A stretch of 64,000 nt of DNA from positions 992,001 through 1,056,000 of the forward strand of contig CAJIZH010000003.1 of the NCBI GenBank assembly GCA_905181875.1, in the 5' to 3' direction. Position 1 is the stretch's first letter. Each line of letters starts with the position of its first letter. The position numbers and the translations under genes were made by a program. The notes beneath the pieces are model-generated. The model was not told the DNA's origin, did not search any database, and saw nothing but the letters and a program-made list of their open reading frames with translations. The DNA comes from Flavobacteriales bacterium UBA6770 (lineage in GTDB: Bacteria; Bacteroidota; Bacteroidia; Flavobacteriales_G; Salibacteraceae). Of the stretch, positions 36,297-45,741 are shown in pieces.

Positions 36297-37193
36297 ATGA
36301 AAAAAGAAAATAGCCAAAGCGATAAACAAAGTGGAAAAACCAAAAAGGTTATTTCTAAGATAAAGCACAAGTCTAGATTGGTGCTTATGAACGATGATAC
36401 CTTTGAAGAGCAGTTCTCATTGATTCTTTCACCTCTTAATGTCTTTGCATGGGGAGGGTTATTCCTAATTCTCTTTACAGCGTTTATTATTTTAACAGTC
36501 TCATTTACACCACTCAGAGAGTTTATTCCTGGCTATGCCGATGTGCAAACAAAGCGGATAGCAACTTCAACTGCTCATAGGGTTGATAGTCTTGGACAAG
36601 CTTTAAATAACAATATCAAGTACTTAAGTACTTTAAAGGTTATTTTATCAGGCGGTGTAGTGAAACATGATTCAGCAATTTTTGGTGATGCAACCATTTC
36701 TAATGATCAATTAAAAACGGAAGTATCACTAGAGGATAGCGTTCTCCGAAATGAGGTTGAGCAAGAAGAGCGGTTTAATTTGAGCTTCAGCTCGGGAAGT
36801 GGAAAAGATGACGGTTTACGGAATATTCTGTTTTTTACTCCGCTAGAAGGGGTCTTATCGTCCAAATTTGACCCAACAATTAGGCATTACGGTGTTGATA
36901 TAGTTTCTGCGGAGTCTGATGCTCCAATAAAAGCTGTTTTAGAAGGAACAGTTACTTTGGCCACTTGGACATCCGATGAAGGACATATTATTTATCTGCA
37001 GCATAAATATAACCTGATATCAGTTTATAAGCACAACTCGATGCTCCTTAAAAAGGCTGGAGATAAGGTTGGAGTCGGAGAAGCTATTGCAATTGTAGGT
37101 AGCAGTGGTGAGTTAAGTACGGGACCTCATTTGCATTTAGAATTGTGGCATAATGGTGATGCTATAAACCCAAGCGATTACATAATATTCTAA
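36297..37193 (+). CDS. M23 family metallopeptidase, membrane anchored
   Basis: 298 residues. A basic cytoplasmic start (1-50), one membrane helix (about 52-75), a coiled linker and a C-terminal LytM domain (about 180-298). Zinc ligands are visible in HYGVD and in HLHLELW. The opening FDPTIRHYGVDIVS matches Bacteroidota M23 proteins. It should cut peptidoglycan cross-links in the periplasm. It is divergent from PorW/SprE and close to the bactofilin gene, fitting a role in cell shape. Confidence 0.92.
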   Translation: MKKENSQSDKQSGKTKKVISKIKHKSRLVLMNDDTFEEQFSLILSPLNVFAWGGLFLILFTAFIILTVSFTPLREFIPGYADVQTKRIATSTAHRVDSLGQALNNNIKYLSTLKVILSGGVVKHDSAIFGDATISNDQLKTEVSLEDSVLRNEVEQEERFNLSFSSGSGKDDGLRNILFFTPLEGVLSSKFDPTIRHYGVDIVSAESDAPIKAVLEGTVTLATWTSDEGHIIYLQHKYNLISVYKHNSMLLKKAGDKVGVGEAIAIVGSSGELSTGPHLHLELWHNGDAINPSDYIIF

Positions 37194-37231
37194 AAAAAAA
37201 GACCATTCAATTGAATTGAACAGTCTTTTTT
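37193..37231. terminator. Bidirectional terminator between M23 peptidase and accC
   Basis: AAAAAGAC and GTCTTTTT arms with an inner TTCAAT/ATTGAA pair, broken by a CA/CA mismatch. A runs before and T runs after let it serve both convergent genes. Confidence 0.75.
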
Positions 37232-37246
37232 AAATGTTTTTCTCTT

Positions 37247-38617
37247 TTATATTTCAGAGGCGTAATCCCACTCTTCCAGAAATTTGGTGGTAAAGTCTCC
37301 CTTCTGAAATTGTTCGTTTTTCATCAACTTCTGGTGAAAAGGAATTGTTGTTTTAACTCCTTCAACGATATATTCGTCCAATGCACGTTGCATTTTCATA
37401 ATAGCCTCTTCTCGAGTTTGAGCAACAGCAATAAGTTTAGAAACCATGCTATCATAGTTAGGCGGAATGGTATAACCCGCATAAACATGTGTGTCAATTC
37501 GAATTCCTATTCCCCCCGGCTCATGATATTCTGTGATTTTTCCAGGTGAAGGCATCCAGTTCTTTGTAGGATCTTCAGCATTAATTCTACATTGTATGGC
37601 ATGTGCCTTAGGCATATAATTTTTACCGGAAATTGGCTCTCCGGCAGCAATCAAAATTTGTTCTTTTATCAAATCCCAACCAATGACTTCTTCAGTGATA
37701 GTATGTTCTACTTGGATTCTGGTATTCATTTCCATGAAGTAGAATTTTTTATTTTTATCCACTAAAAATTCTACCGTTCCAACACCTTCATATTTCACAG
37801 CCATTGCTGCTTTTATTGCAGCCTCACCCATTTCTTTTCTTAAAGCAGGAGTCATAAACGGTGAAGGAGTTTCTTCAACTAGCTTCTGATGTCTCCTTTG
37901 AATCGAGCAATCTCGTTCACTCATGTGACAAGCCGTTCCGTGCTGATCACCTGCAATTTGAATTTCAATATGACGAGGTTCTTCTATGAATTTCTCCATA
38001 TAAACACCATCGTTTCCAAAGGCTGCAGCAGCTTCTCGTTGAATTGCGGCTAATGAATCCGCCACATCTTCCTCTTTCCAAACAACCCGCATTCCCTTAC
38101 CTCCGCCACCGGCAGTAGCTTTCATCATAACAGGAAGGCCAACTTCTCTAGACATTTGAACAGCATGATCTCCATCCTTCAACAGTCCTTCTGAACCAGG
38201 AACACAAGGAACACCCGCTGCTAGCATGGTAGTCTTGGCGTTCGCTTTGTCACCCATTCCTTCAATCATATCAGGTCCAGCGCCAATAAACTTTATCCCG
38301 TGTTCTTCACAGATCTTTGAGAATTTAGCGTTTTCAGAGAGGAATCCATATCCTGGATGTATAGCGTCAGCATTTGTAATTTCAGCTGCAGCTATAATAT
38401 TTTGGATTTTTAGATACGACTCTGTACTTGGCGCAGGGCCAATACATACTGCTTCATCAGCAAATCGAACAGGTAAGCTGTCCTTGTCCGCTAAAGAATA
38501 TACAGCAACCGTTTTTATACCCATTTCTTTACAGGTACGGATAATTCTCAAAGCAATCTCTCCCCGGTTGGCAATGAGAATTTTATTGAAAAGTTTAGAT
38601 TTTATTTTCCTTGCCAT
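37247..38617 (-). CDS. accC: Acetyl-CoA carboxylase, biotin carboxylase subunit
   Basis: 456 residues. The N-terminal domain starts [19 protein letters not shown], the ATP-grasp lid is GGGGKGMR, and the catalytic region is [13 protein letters not shown]. AccC carboxylates the biotin on AccB at the first step of fatty acid synthesis. I chose ATG 38617; a TTG lies one codon upstream. It follows the frameshifted accB by 18 nt on the minus strand, the usual accBC order. Confidence 0.96.
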   Translation of the reverse strand: MARKIKSKLFNKILIANRGEIALRIIRTCKEMGIKTVAVYSLADKDSLPVRFADEAVCIGPAPSTESYLKIQNIIAAAEITNADAIHPGYGFLSENAKFSKICEEHGIKFIGAGPDMIEGMGDKANAKTTMLAAGVPCVPGSEGLLKDGDHAVQMSREVGLPVMMKATAGGGGKGMRVVWKEEDVADSLAAIQREAAAAFGNDGVYMEKFIEEPRHIEIQIAGDQHGTACHMSERDCSIQRRHQKLVEETPSPFMTPALRKEMGEAAIKAAMAVKYEGVGTVEFLVDKNKKFYFMEMNTRIQVEHTITEEVIGWDLIKEQILIAAGEPISGKNYMPKAHAIQCRINAEDPTKNWMPSPGKITEYHEPGGIGIRIDTHVYAGYTIPPNYDSMVSKLIAVAQTREEAIMKMQRALDEYIVEGVKTTIPFHQKLMKNEQFQKGDFTTKFLEEWDYASEI

Positions 38618-38635
38618 CAACTATAGTATTTAAAA

Positions 38636-39102
38636 TTAACTAGGATCAATCAAGAATAGAGGTTGATCATACTCCACTGGAGATGCATCATCAACTAAAA
38701 CTTTCACGATTTTACCGGAAACTTCAGCTTCTATTTCATTGAATAATTTCATTGCTTCAATAATGCAAAGTACATCTCCGGGCTTTACGTCGTCGCCTAC
38801 AGTTTTAAATACAGGTTTCTCAGGAGTAGCTGAACGATAGAAAGTCCCAATCATAGGAGACTTAATTTCAATGTAGTTTGAGTTTTCAACAATTGGCGCA
38901 GGATGCTCGCTACCGCTGCTACTGGCGAAGGAGCCGCTATAGGAGTAGCGGCCATTGGAGCTGCTGCATGAATAATTTGTGGAGCTACTTCCTTAGCCCC
39001 AGTTTTGATAACTAATTTTATGTTATCCATTTCTAGTTCAACCTCGTTTACACCAGATTTAGCTACAAATTTTATTAATCCCTGAATTTCTTCAATTTTC
39101 AT
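38636..39102 (-). pseudogene. accB: Biotin carboxyl carrier protein, split by a one-base frameshift
   Basis: Two fragments. 38851-39102 is the N-terminal domain (83 codons, MKIEEIQGLIKFVAKSG then an Ala/Pro linker) that loses frame around 38912-38922. 38636-38854 is the biotinyl domain (72 codons) with the biotin site EAMKLFN. The missing link reads in the other frame as SEHPAPIVENSNYIEIKSP, directly before MIGTFYRS, so one base has been lost or gained in the linker. The TGA of fragment 1 overlaps the ATG of fragment 2 (ATGA). AccB is normally essential, so this may be a sequence error or a tolerated split. Confidence 0.85.
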
Positions 39103-39123
39103 ATTAAAATTTTTCTTGTTCTA

Positions 39124-39131
39124 CAAAGATA
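39124..39131 (-). promoter_or_regulatory. -7 element TATCTTTG ahead of accB
   Basis: A minus-strand TAnnTTTG match 21 nt before the accB ATG; it gives accBC a promoter separate from fabH. Confidence 0.55.
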
Positions 39132-39138
39132 AATTTAC

Positions 39139-40134
39139 TTAACTATTGTATGCCCATTTAATATAAACCGCACCCCAAGTAAAACCACCGCCAAAAGCGG
39201 ATAAGATGATATTATCACCTTTTTTTAATTTAGGTTCCCATTCCCATAGGCAAAGAGGAATAGTTCCAGCAGTTGTATTTCCGTATTTTTCTATATTAAT
39301 CATGACCTTTTCTGGGTCAAGGTTTAAACGCTTAGCAGTTGCATCAATTATTCTGAGGTTTGCTTGATGAGGAACTAGCCAGTCTACGGTGTCTCCATTT
39401 AGTCCATTTCTTAACATAACTTCTTCAGAAACATCAGCCATATTAGTAACTGCAAATTTGAATACTTGTTTTCCTTCTTGATAAACTGAGTGCTCGTTAT
39501 TTGCAACTGTTTCTGCAGATGCAGGTTTCACTGAGCCACCAGCAGGTTGGTGTAAATATTTTCGTCCAGAACCATCAGAGTGCAATTGGAAATCGATAAC
39601 TCCGTTTCCTTCTTCGTTTGGTTCTAATAAAACGGCTCCACCACCATCTCCAAAAATGATACATGTTGTGCGGTCTTCGTAGTTTAGTATAGATGACATT
39701 TTGTCTACGCCAACCACAACAACCTTTTTATATTTTCCTGTTTCAATAAACTGTGCTCCTGTGCTCAACGCATAAATAAACCCAGAGCAAGCTGCATTTA
39801 CGTCAAAGCTCCAAGCGTTAGTAGCTCCTACTTTATCCGCAACAATATTTGCACAGCTCGGAAAATTGTAATCGGATGTTACGGTGCCAACAATTATTAA
39901 ATCTATCTCTTTTGGAGAGATCCCTCGTTTTTTGCAAAGGTCTAAAACGGCAGGAGCTGCCAAGTCAGAGGCACCTGTGTTTGGTTCTTTTAGAATTCGA
40001 CGTTCCTTGATACCTGTTCTTGAAGTAATCCACTCATCGTTGGTATCAATGATTTTTTCAAGGTCTTTATTTGTCATTTTAGTTTCAGGTACGTAACCCG
40101 AAACGGAGGTAATTGCTGCTGTAATTTTCGACAT
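39139..40134 (-). CDS. fabH: Beta-ketoacyl-ACP synthase III
   Basis: 331 residues. Catalytic Cys116 in NAACSGF, His in VPHQANLRI and Asn in YGNTTAGTIP form the KAS III triad. It condenses acetyl-CoA (or a branched starter) with malonyl-ACP to start fatty acid synthesis. It directly abuts plsX (its start and the plsX stop share one base) and precedes accBC, the classical fatty acid cluster. Confidence 0.96.
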   Translation of the reverse strand: MSKITAAITSVSGYVPETKMTNKDLEKIIDTNDEWITSRTGIKERRILKEPNTGASDLAAPAVLDLCKKRGISPKEIDLIIVGTVTSDYNFPSCANIVADKVGATNAWSFDVNAACSGFIYALSTGAQFIETGKYKKVVVVGVDKMSSILNYEDRTTCIIFGDGGGAVLLEPNEEGNGVIDFQLHSDGSGRKYLHQPAGGSVKPASAETVANNEHSVYQEGKQVFKFAVTNMADVSEEVMLRNGLNGDTVDWLVPHQANLRIIDATAKRLNLDPEKVMINIEKYGNTTAGTIPLCLWEWEPKLKKGDNIILSAFGGGFTWGAVYIKWAYNS

Positions 40135-41072
40135 TATTGGAATGCGTTTTTTATTTTTCCCACTAATTGTGCTTTTGACACGTCTAGCGAATGAACAATC
40201 ATATTTTTTATAGCTCGAGCGCTCGAAATTCCGTGGCCAATAATAACATTTCCATTAACACCAAGCACAGGAGTACCACCATAAATTTCATAATTTAAGC
40301 GATTAAAGAATTCATCATTGATACCACGCTTCTTAATCATTGAATAAAAGGCTTCAGCTTCTTTTAGCATTACATTGCCAGTGAAGCCGTCGGTTACAAT
40401 AACATCCACCTCTCCACTAAAGAGATCTCGTCCTTCTACATTCCCAAAAAAATTAAAATCTCGAGAATCTTTCATGAGCTGATGAGCTGCTTGGATTTGT
40501 ATTGTTCCTTTTTCTTCCTCCTCTCCCATGCTCAACAGTCCAACCTTAGGGTTTTCAATCGAAAAAACCTCCTTTGCATAAATTGACCCTAGAATTCCGA
40601 ATTGATAAAGAACGTCTGGCTTACAGTCGGCATTAATACCAACATCAAGCAATATATTCATACTTCCGTCAGGACAAGGGATTGCGGAAGTTACGGACGG
40701 TCTAATGACGCCAGGTATCGCTTGGATAGTAAACATTGAGCCCACCATCATTGCTCCCGAATTTCCTGCACTTGCAAACGAATCAAGTTCACCCGTCTTC
40801 AAATAACGAAACCCAAGACCTATTGAAGACTCGGGTTTGCTTTTAAATGCTTTTGCAGGGTGCTCACCCATCTCAATTCGCTCAGTAGTATGAATGAACT
40901 CGAAATCATTAGGATTCTCTCCTTGAGACCGAATTTTTTCTCTACTTACATTTTCATCACCTATAAGGACAATGGAAATATCTTTAAGCAATTCTTTTCG
41001 AGCGTCTATTGCTCCAAGAATAGTTGAGTCGGGTGCAAAATCACCACCAAAAGTGTCGAGGCCTAAGCGCAT
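40134..41072 (-). CDS. plsX: Phosphate acyltransferase
   Basis: 312 residues. The N-terminus is LGLDTFGGDFAPDSTILGAI, and AGNSGAMM and TDGFTGNVMLK are typical of PlsX. It turns acyl-ACP into acyl phosphate for PlsY, feeding phospholipid synthesis together with GpsA and PlsC. It sits in the rpmF-plsX-fabH order common in bacteria. An imperfect -7 (TAATTTGG) lies about 20 nt upstream. Confidence 0.96.
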   Translation of the reverse strand: MRLGLDTFGGDFAPDSTILGAIDARKELLKDISIVLIGDENVSREKIRSQGENPNDFEFIHTTERIEMGEHPAKAFKSKPESSIGLGFRYLKTGELDSFASAGNSGAMMVGSMFTIQAIPGVIRPSVTSAIPCPDGSMNILLDVGINADCKPDVLYQFGILGSIYAKEVFSIENPKVGLLSMGEEEEKGTIQIQAAHQLMKDSRDFNFFGNVEGRDLFSGEVDVIVTDGFTGNVMLKEAEAFYSMIKKRGINDEFFNRLNYEIYGGTPVLGVNGNVIIGHGISSARAIKNMIVHSLDVSKAQLVGKIKNAFQ

Positions 41073-41109
41073 TTAGGAATTTAGCTAGTTGCCAAATTAG
41101 AACCAATGA

Positions 41110-41301
41110 CTAAACCTCTGTCTCTTTCTCTAAGACAACTTTTCCTTTGTAGTATAATTTTCCTTCGAACCAGTGGGCTCTGTGGAATAAATGTGGTTGT
41201 CCAGTTGTTGGACATGTTGCAACTGTCGGAGCAGTAGTTTTGTAGTGAGTACGTCTTTTGTCTCTTCTAGTCGTACTCTGCTTACGTTTAGGATGTGCCA
41301 T
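41110..41301 (-). CDS. rpmF: 50S ribosomal protein L32
   Basis: 63 residues, rich in Lys and Arg at the N-terminus ([20 protein letters not shown]). Only one Cys is present, so this is the Cys-poor, zinc-independent form. It follows the DUF177 gene by 5 nt, the usual yceD-rpmF-plsX-fabH arrangement that ties ribosome and membrane synthesis. Confidence 0.97.
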   Translation of the reverse strand: MAHPKRKQSTTRRDKRRTHYKTTAPTVATCPTTGQPHLFHRAHWFEGKLYYKGKVVLEKETEV

Positions 41302-41306
41302 TATTT

Positions 41307-41837
41307 CTAATTTTTATCTTTAAACAAGTCTTTTAATGTATTCCATCTCGGATCTGATGCTTCGTTAGAAGAACCTTCTCCGCCATTGTATTCTTTTAGT
41401 TTTTCAATCATTATTGGATCACACTTACCTTCTTCGTGAACTGCCTTAGAGGGCAATGCAAGGTGAATAAGCTGATAAAAAAGCTCAGATAAATCAACTT
41501 TATGATCTCTGGGCGGAATGTATATCACATCCTCTTCACCCCAAACATCTTCGTCGCTAAATTTCCCAATGATTCTAGAATCACCAGAAATCTCAATATC
41601 TAGAACATCCAAGCAAATATCACAATCTACATTTACCGAACCATTATAAAAGATATCGAATACCAATAAGTTTTCTTTTTTGTCCAATTCGATATCGAAA
41701 GCAACTTTTCCATTATGAATAAGCTCACCTTCAATACCTCTATCTTGAAAAGTCTCAAAGAACGTTTTTGTTACCTCATAGTTAAACTGGTGTTTACCTA
41801 CTGTTAATCCTGAAAATTTTAGTTCAAAATCTTTCAT
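41307..41837 (-). CDS. DUF177 (YceD-like) protein
   Basis: 176 residues. The core has a CDIC pair ([13 protein letters not shown]) and [14 protein letters not shown], typical of DUF177. YceD-like proteins precede rpmF in many bacteria and have been linked to 23S rRNA or large-subunit assembly; the biochemical role is unsettled. A TACATTTG element at 41863-41870 probably starts the DUF177-rpmF-plsX-fabH run. Confidence 0.92.
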   Translation of the reverse strand: MKDFELKFSGLTVGKHQFNYEVTKTFFETFQDRGIEGELIHNGKVAFDIELDKKENLLVFDIFYNGSVNVDCDICLDVLDIEISGDSRIIGKFSDEDVWGEEDVIYIPPRDHKVDLSELFYQLIHLALPSKAVHEEGKCDPIMIEKLKEYNGGEGSSNEASDPRWNTLKDLFKDKN

Positions 41838-41862
41838 AGAATCCTAGCCAAAAATGAGGCGG

Positions 41863-41870
41863 CAAATGTA
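41863..41870 (-). promoter_or_regulatory. -7 element TACATTTG for the DUF177-rpmF-plsX-fabH run
   Basis: A minus-strand TAnnTTTG match 25 nt before the DUF177 ATG. Confidence 0.6.
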
Positions 41871-41920
41871 ATAAAATATGTGTTAGTAAAATTTAATCGA
41901 AACAATTAAAAACCAAGCCT

Positions 41921-42979
41921 TTATCTCTTTGTTAAAGCATTTTCGACTAGGGTTTTGTTTAGTTTCCGATTTTTAAAGATATCAATCGCAGAAAATACAG
42001 CATTTCTGAATGAACTTGCAGAAGCAATTCCGGCCCCAGCAATGTCATATGCAGTGCCATGGTCAGGCGAGGTCCTTACAATTGGGAGCCCTGCTGTAAA
42101 GTTCACGCCCTCATCAAAAGAAATCGTTTTGAATGGAGTCAAACCTTGGTCATGATACATAGCTAGAATTCCATCGAATTTTTTATATCCTGGCGATCCA
42201 AAAAATCCGTCAGCAGGAAAAGGCCCAAAAATCAAAGTGCCTTTTTTTTCTGCTTTTTTTAGAGCTGGAATAATTATTTCTTTTTCTTCAGAACCTATAG
42301 TTCCATTATCTCCGGAATGAGGATTAAGGCCTAAAACTGCAATTGTAGGATGAGCAATACTAAAGTCTTGCTGTAAAGTTTTTTGTAAAACCTCAATCTT
42401 TTTTAAAATTACTTCCTCTGTGATTTGACTAGCAACATCTTTAATCGCGATATGACCAGTTATTGTTCCTACTCTTAAATCGCCATGGGTAAGAACCATT
42501 AACGGATAATCTTCATTAGCATAATTAGCCAAATATTCAGTATGTCCTGGAAATGAAAAATCTTCAGACTGAATGTTGTTTTTATTAATTGGAGCGGTTA
42601 CTAAAACATCAATTTTATTTGATGCTAAGTCCTTAGTGGCGGCCTCAAGCGATAAGAAAGATTTTTTGCCTGCATCAGAGGTTGATTCGCCAAAAGTAAT
42701 GGTGCTTTCATCATCCCATACTTGAACTAAGTTTGCCCTCTTGGGGTTTGCTTGAGCAGCATCTGCTATCTCTAAAAAGCTAAAGTCACTAACATCAAGA
42801 GATTCGTTGTAGGCTTTAATTAAACTCAGGTTTCCGTAGATAACGGGAGTACAAACGTCCATCATTCTAGCATCAGAAAAGGTTTTTATAATTACCTCTA
42901 GCCCTATACCATTGAAATCTCCTATTGAAACCCCAACACGAATTTTTCGATTTGGTTTTATGTTCTTTTTGGGATGCAT
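41921..42979 (-). CDS. pdxA: 4-hydroxythreonine-4-phosphate dehydrogenase
   Basis: 352 residues. The start IRVGVSIGDFNGIGLEVIIK, the metal-site region SFPGHTEYLA and ILAMYHDQGLTPFKTISFDE are PdxA hallmarks, as is SPDHGTAYDIAG. It oxidises 4-phosphohydroxy-L-threonine in DXP-dependent pyridoxal phosphate synthesis. It lies 8 nt after pepA and upstream of the DUF177 gene. Confidence 0.95.
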   Translation of the reverse strand: MHPKKNIKPNRKIRVGVSIGDFNGIGLEVIIKTFSDARMMDVCTPVIYGNLSLIKAYNESLDVSDFSFLEIADAAQANPKRANLVQVWDDESTITFGESTSDAGKKSFLSLEAATKDLASNKIDVLVTAPINKNNIQSEDFSFPGHTEYLANYANEDYPLMVLTHGDLRVGTITGHIAIKDVASQITEEVILKKIEVLQKTLQQDFSIAHPTIAVLGLNPHSGDNGTIGSEEKEIIIPALKKAEKKGTLIFGPFPADGFFGSPGYKKFDGILAMYHDQGLTPFKTISFDEGVNFTAGLPIVRTSPDHGTAYDIAGAGIASASSFRNAVFSAIDIFKNRKLNKTLVENALTKR

Positions 42980-42987
42980 TTAAGAAT

Positions 42988-44433
42988 CTATGCTGAAATT
43001 GTTTTGAAAAACTCGAATAATGAACGAACTCCAACTCCAGTACCTTCAATTCCGCGATAATTTTTTTCCGAATGATTGAATGCTGGACCGGCTAAATCAA
43101 TGTGGATATATGGGTAGCCTTCTTTTGTTACTGTATCTTGTGTGAAATACTCTAAAAACTTACCAGCTGTAATCATTCCAGCTTCAGCCCCACCTAGATT
43201 TTTGAGATCTGCAACTCTAGATTTCAACTGATCCCCGTACTCATCCCAAAATGGAAATGGGGCAAATCGTTCGTAGGTTTTTGCACCAGACTCGATAAGT
43301 AAATCGTGTATTTCTTGTGGTGCATTTCCCATTGAAACCATGGCTTGGTCGCCAATCGCTCTTGCCGCTGATCCCGTTAATGTCGCCATGTCTATTACTA
43401 GTTCAGGGTCGTAATTTCTTGCGTAAGAAAGGGCATCTGCTAAAATCATTCTTCCTTCAGCATCCGTATTTAAGACTTCAACGGTCATTCCATTATGCAT
43501 ATTAATTACATCACCAGGAACATAAGCGTTGCCACCTGGACGATTTTCCGTTGCAGGAATTAGTCCGATTACTCTAATTGGCAATTTAGCTTGTGCTATT
43601 GCGGCCATCGTTCCAACTACTGAGGCAGAACCTCCCATGTCACATTTCATATAGTCCATTGACATCGCAGTTGGCTTTAAGCTTAAGCCACCGGTATCGT
43701 AAACCACACCTTTTCCAACAAGGACATAAGGTTTTTCGTTTTTAGCATTTTCTGGATTCCATTCTAAAATAGAAAAAGTTGGTGGATTTGGAGACCCAAG
43801 GTTTACTGCGAGCAGTCCACCCATTTTTAACGATTGGATTTTAGATTTATTGAATACCTCAACTTTAAATCCTAGTTCTTCTCCTAAATCCATCATGTCA
43901 TGAGCATACTGCTCAGCAGTTAAATATGAAAGAGGTTCATTTACAAAATCACGTGCAATGCAAGTAGAACTTACTGCTGAATTTAGGTTGACTAGCTCAG
44001 TATTCGAAAGTCCATCAATATTTATGGTCGAAATGGCATTTCTTCTCTTATCAGCATCAGAGAAATATTTAAGGAACTGATAATTACTCAAACCAAAGCC
44101 TTCAGAAAAGGCATAAAGCAGTTCTGAATTTCCGCTGCCTTTTATGGTAACTGAAGTTTGTTTAAGTTCATTTAATTTTTTACAAACACTATGAGCTGCA
44201 AGTCGGGCCTTTTCAAGGGTTTTATTACTGTTTTTATCCTCTTCAATTTGATATATGAATACGTGACTATTTAACCGATTAAGATAAATTGAGTTGTTTT
44301 TATTCTCAATTTGCTCTTTTACGAAGGCAAGTTCATTTGCGCTTAAGTCTGCGATTTCGCTAAAACTTTTGCAGATAAGAATTTGGTTCTCTATTGAATT
44401 AGAAGCTTGTGCTCCTGAAAATATTTCTCTCAT
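42988..44433 (-). CDS. pepA: M17 family leucyl aminopeptidase
   Basis: 481 residues. The C-terminal catalytic domain has the metal-binding VGKGVVYDTGGLSLKP, KCDMGGSASVVG and the signature NTDAEGRMILADAL. The N-terminal domain (1-160) is the usual regulatory alpha/beta module. It removes N-terminal amino acids from peptides in the cytoplasm. A TACATTTG element lies 20 nt upstream, and the pdxA gene follows closely. Confidence 0.95.
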   Translation of the reverse strand: MREIFSGAQASNSIENQILICKSFSEIADLSANELAFVKEQIENKNNSIYLNRLNSHVFIYQIEEDKNSNKTLEKARLAAHSVCKKLNELKQTSVTIKGSGNSELLYAFSEGFGLSNYQFLKYFSDADKRRNAISTINIDGLSNTELVNLNSAVSSTCIARDFVNEPLSYLTAEQYAHDMMDLGEELGFKVEVFNKSKIQSLKMGGLLAVNLGSPNPPTFSILEWNPENAKNEKPYVLVGKGVVYDTGGLSLKPTAMSMDYMKCDMGGSASVVGTMAAIAQAKLPIRVIGLIPATENRPGGNAYVPGDVINMHNGMTVEVLNTDAEGRMILADALSYARNYDPELVIDMATLTGSAARAIGDQAMVSMGNAPQEIHDLLIESGAKTYERFAPFPFWDEYGDQLKSRVADLKNLGGAEAGMITAGKFLEYFTQDTVTKEGYPYIHIDLAGPAFNHSEKNYRGIEGTGVGVRSLFEFFKTISA

Positions 44434-44453
44434 ACTTGAAATTTTTGGAAAGG

Positions 44454-44461
44454 CAAATGTA
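44454..44461 (-). promoter_or_regulatory. -7 element TACATTTG for pepA-pdxA
   Basis: A minus-strand TAnnTTTG match 20 nt before the pepA ATG. Confidence 0.55.
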
Positions 44462-44515
44462 ATGATTGGCTAAAACTGTGTGACCTTTTACTGTTCAGGA
44501 CAATTAATTAATTCA

Positions 44516-44549
44516 AAAAAAGCCCTCTCAAATTTTTGGGAGGGCTTTT
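44516..44549 (-). terminator. Terminator after hppD
   Basis: AAAAGCCCTCTC pairs with GGGAGGGCTTTT around an 8-nt loop, and on the minus strand the stem is followed by a T run. It ends the hmgA-hppD transcript before pepA. Confidence 0.85.
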
Positions 44550-44552
44550 AAA

Positions 44553-45716
44553 TTAAAGAGTTCCTCTGTTTTCTTGTTCTCGTTCTATAGATTCGAATAA
44601 AGCTTTAAAGTTCCCAGCACCAAATCCTCTTGCTCCCATTCTTTGAATAATCTCGAAGAATAAGGTAGGCCTGTCTTCTATTGGTTTAGTGAAAATTTGC
44701 AATAAATAGCCCTCCTCATCGGCATCCACCAAAATTGAAAGTTTTTGAAGTTCTTTTATATCTTCTTTCATCATATCGCGATGTTTACCTAGTCTTTCAG
44801 GGATTCCATCATAATATTCTTGCGGTGGAGGTGGTAAAAACTCAACACCACGAGCTTTTAGTTGTGCAACTGTTTTTATAACATCATCAGTTGCAACTGC
44901 AATATGCTGCACACCAGAGCCTTCGTAAAAGTCTAAGTATTCTTCTATTTGAGACTTTTTAGCGGCCTTTGCGGGTTCATTTATCGGGAATTTAATACGT
45001 CCGTTTCCGTTAGACATTACCTTACTCATCAATGCAGAATACTCTGTATGAATTTGATTATCATCAAATGAAAGGAAATTCTCAAAACCCATTACGTCTT
45101 CATACCATTTAACCCAAGTATTCATTTGGTTCCAACCAACATTACCAACCATATGGTCTATGTACTTTAAACCTACTGGGCTGGGATTGTAATCTGATTT
45201 CCATTCTTTAAATCCAGGTAAAAATGCACCCGTGTAGTTTTTTCTTTCAATAAACATGTGAACAGTTTCGCCATAAGTATAGATTCCTGCTCTAACAACT
45301 TCGCCATGTTCGTCTCTCTCCAATACTGGCTCTAAATAAGATTTAGCGCCCCTAGAAGTAGTTTCTTCGTATGCTTTTTGTGCATCCTCCACCCAAAGAG
45401 CAATTACTTTAACACCATCGCCGTGCTTAACAATATGATCATTTATTGGCGATTTGCTGTTTAATGGAGTGGTAAGGATTAATTTAATTTTATCTTGAAC
45501 TAAAACGTAACTGACAGAATCTCTAGACCCGGTTTCTAAACCTTTATACGCTAAAGATTGAAACCCAAAAGCGGTTTTATAAAAATGCGCGGACTGTTTT
45601 GCATTACCGACATAGAACTCAATATAATCCGTCCCTAATAACGGAAGGAAATCTTGTGCACCTGCAAATATTTTTTCTAAACTGTAGTCTACTGATTGTA
45701 TTTCTTTTTTACTCAT
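44553..45716 (-). CDS. hppD: 4-hydroxyphenylpyruvate dioxygenase
   Basis: 387 residues, two VOC domains. Iron ligands H188 (IDHMVGN), H271 (VQHIAVA) and E355 (FFEIIQR) are all present. It converts 4-hydroxyphenylpyruvate to homogentisate in tyrosine breakdown. It follows hmgA by 25 nt on the minus strand, so the two successive steps are co-transcribed. Confidence 0.96.
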   Translation of the reverse strand: MSKKEIQSVDYSLEKIFAGAQDFLPLLGTDYIEFYVGNAKQSAHFYKTAFGFQSLAYKGLETGSRDSVSYVLVQDKIKLILTTPLNSKSPINDHIVKHGDGVKVIALWVEDAQKAYEETTSRGAKSYLEPVLERDEHGEVVRAGIYTYGETVHMFIERKNYTGAFLPGFKEWKSDYNPSPVGLKYIDHMVGNVGWNQMNTWVKWYEDVMGFENFLSFDDNQIHTEYSALMSKVMSNGNGRIKFPINEPAKAAKKSQIEEYLDFYEGSGVQHIAVATDDVIKTVAQLKARGVEFLPPPPQEYYDGIPERLGKHRDMMKEDIKELQKLSILVDADEEGYLLQIFTKPIEDRPTLFFEIIQRMGARGFGAGNFKALFESIEREQENRGTL

Positions 45717-45741
45717 CGTTTTTGTCTTTCAATATTATCAA

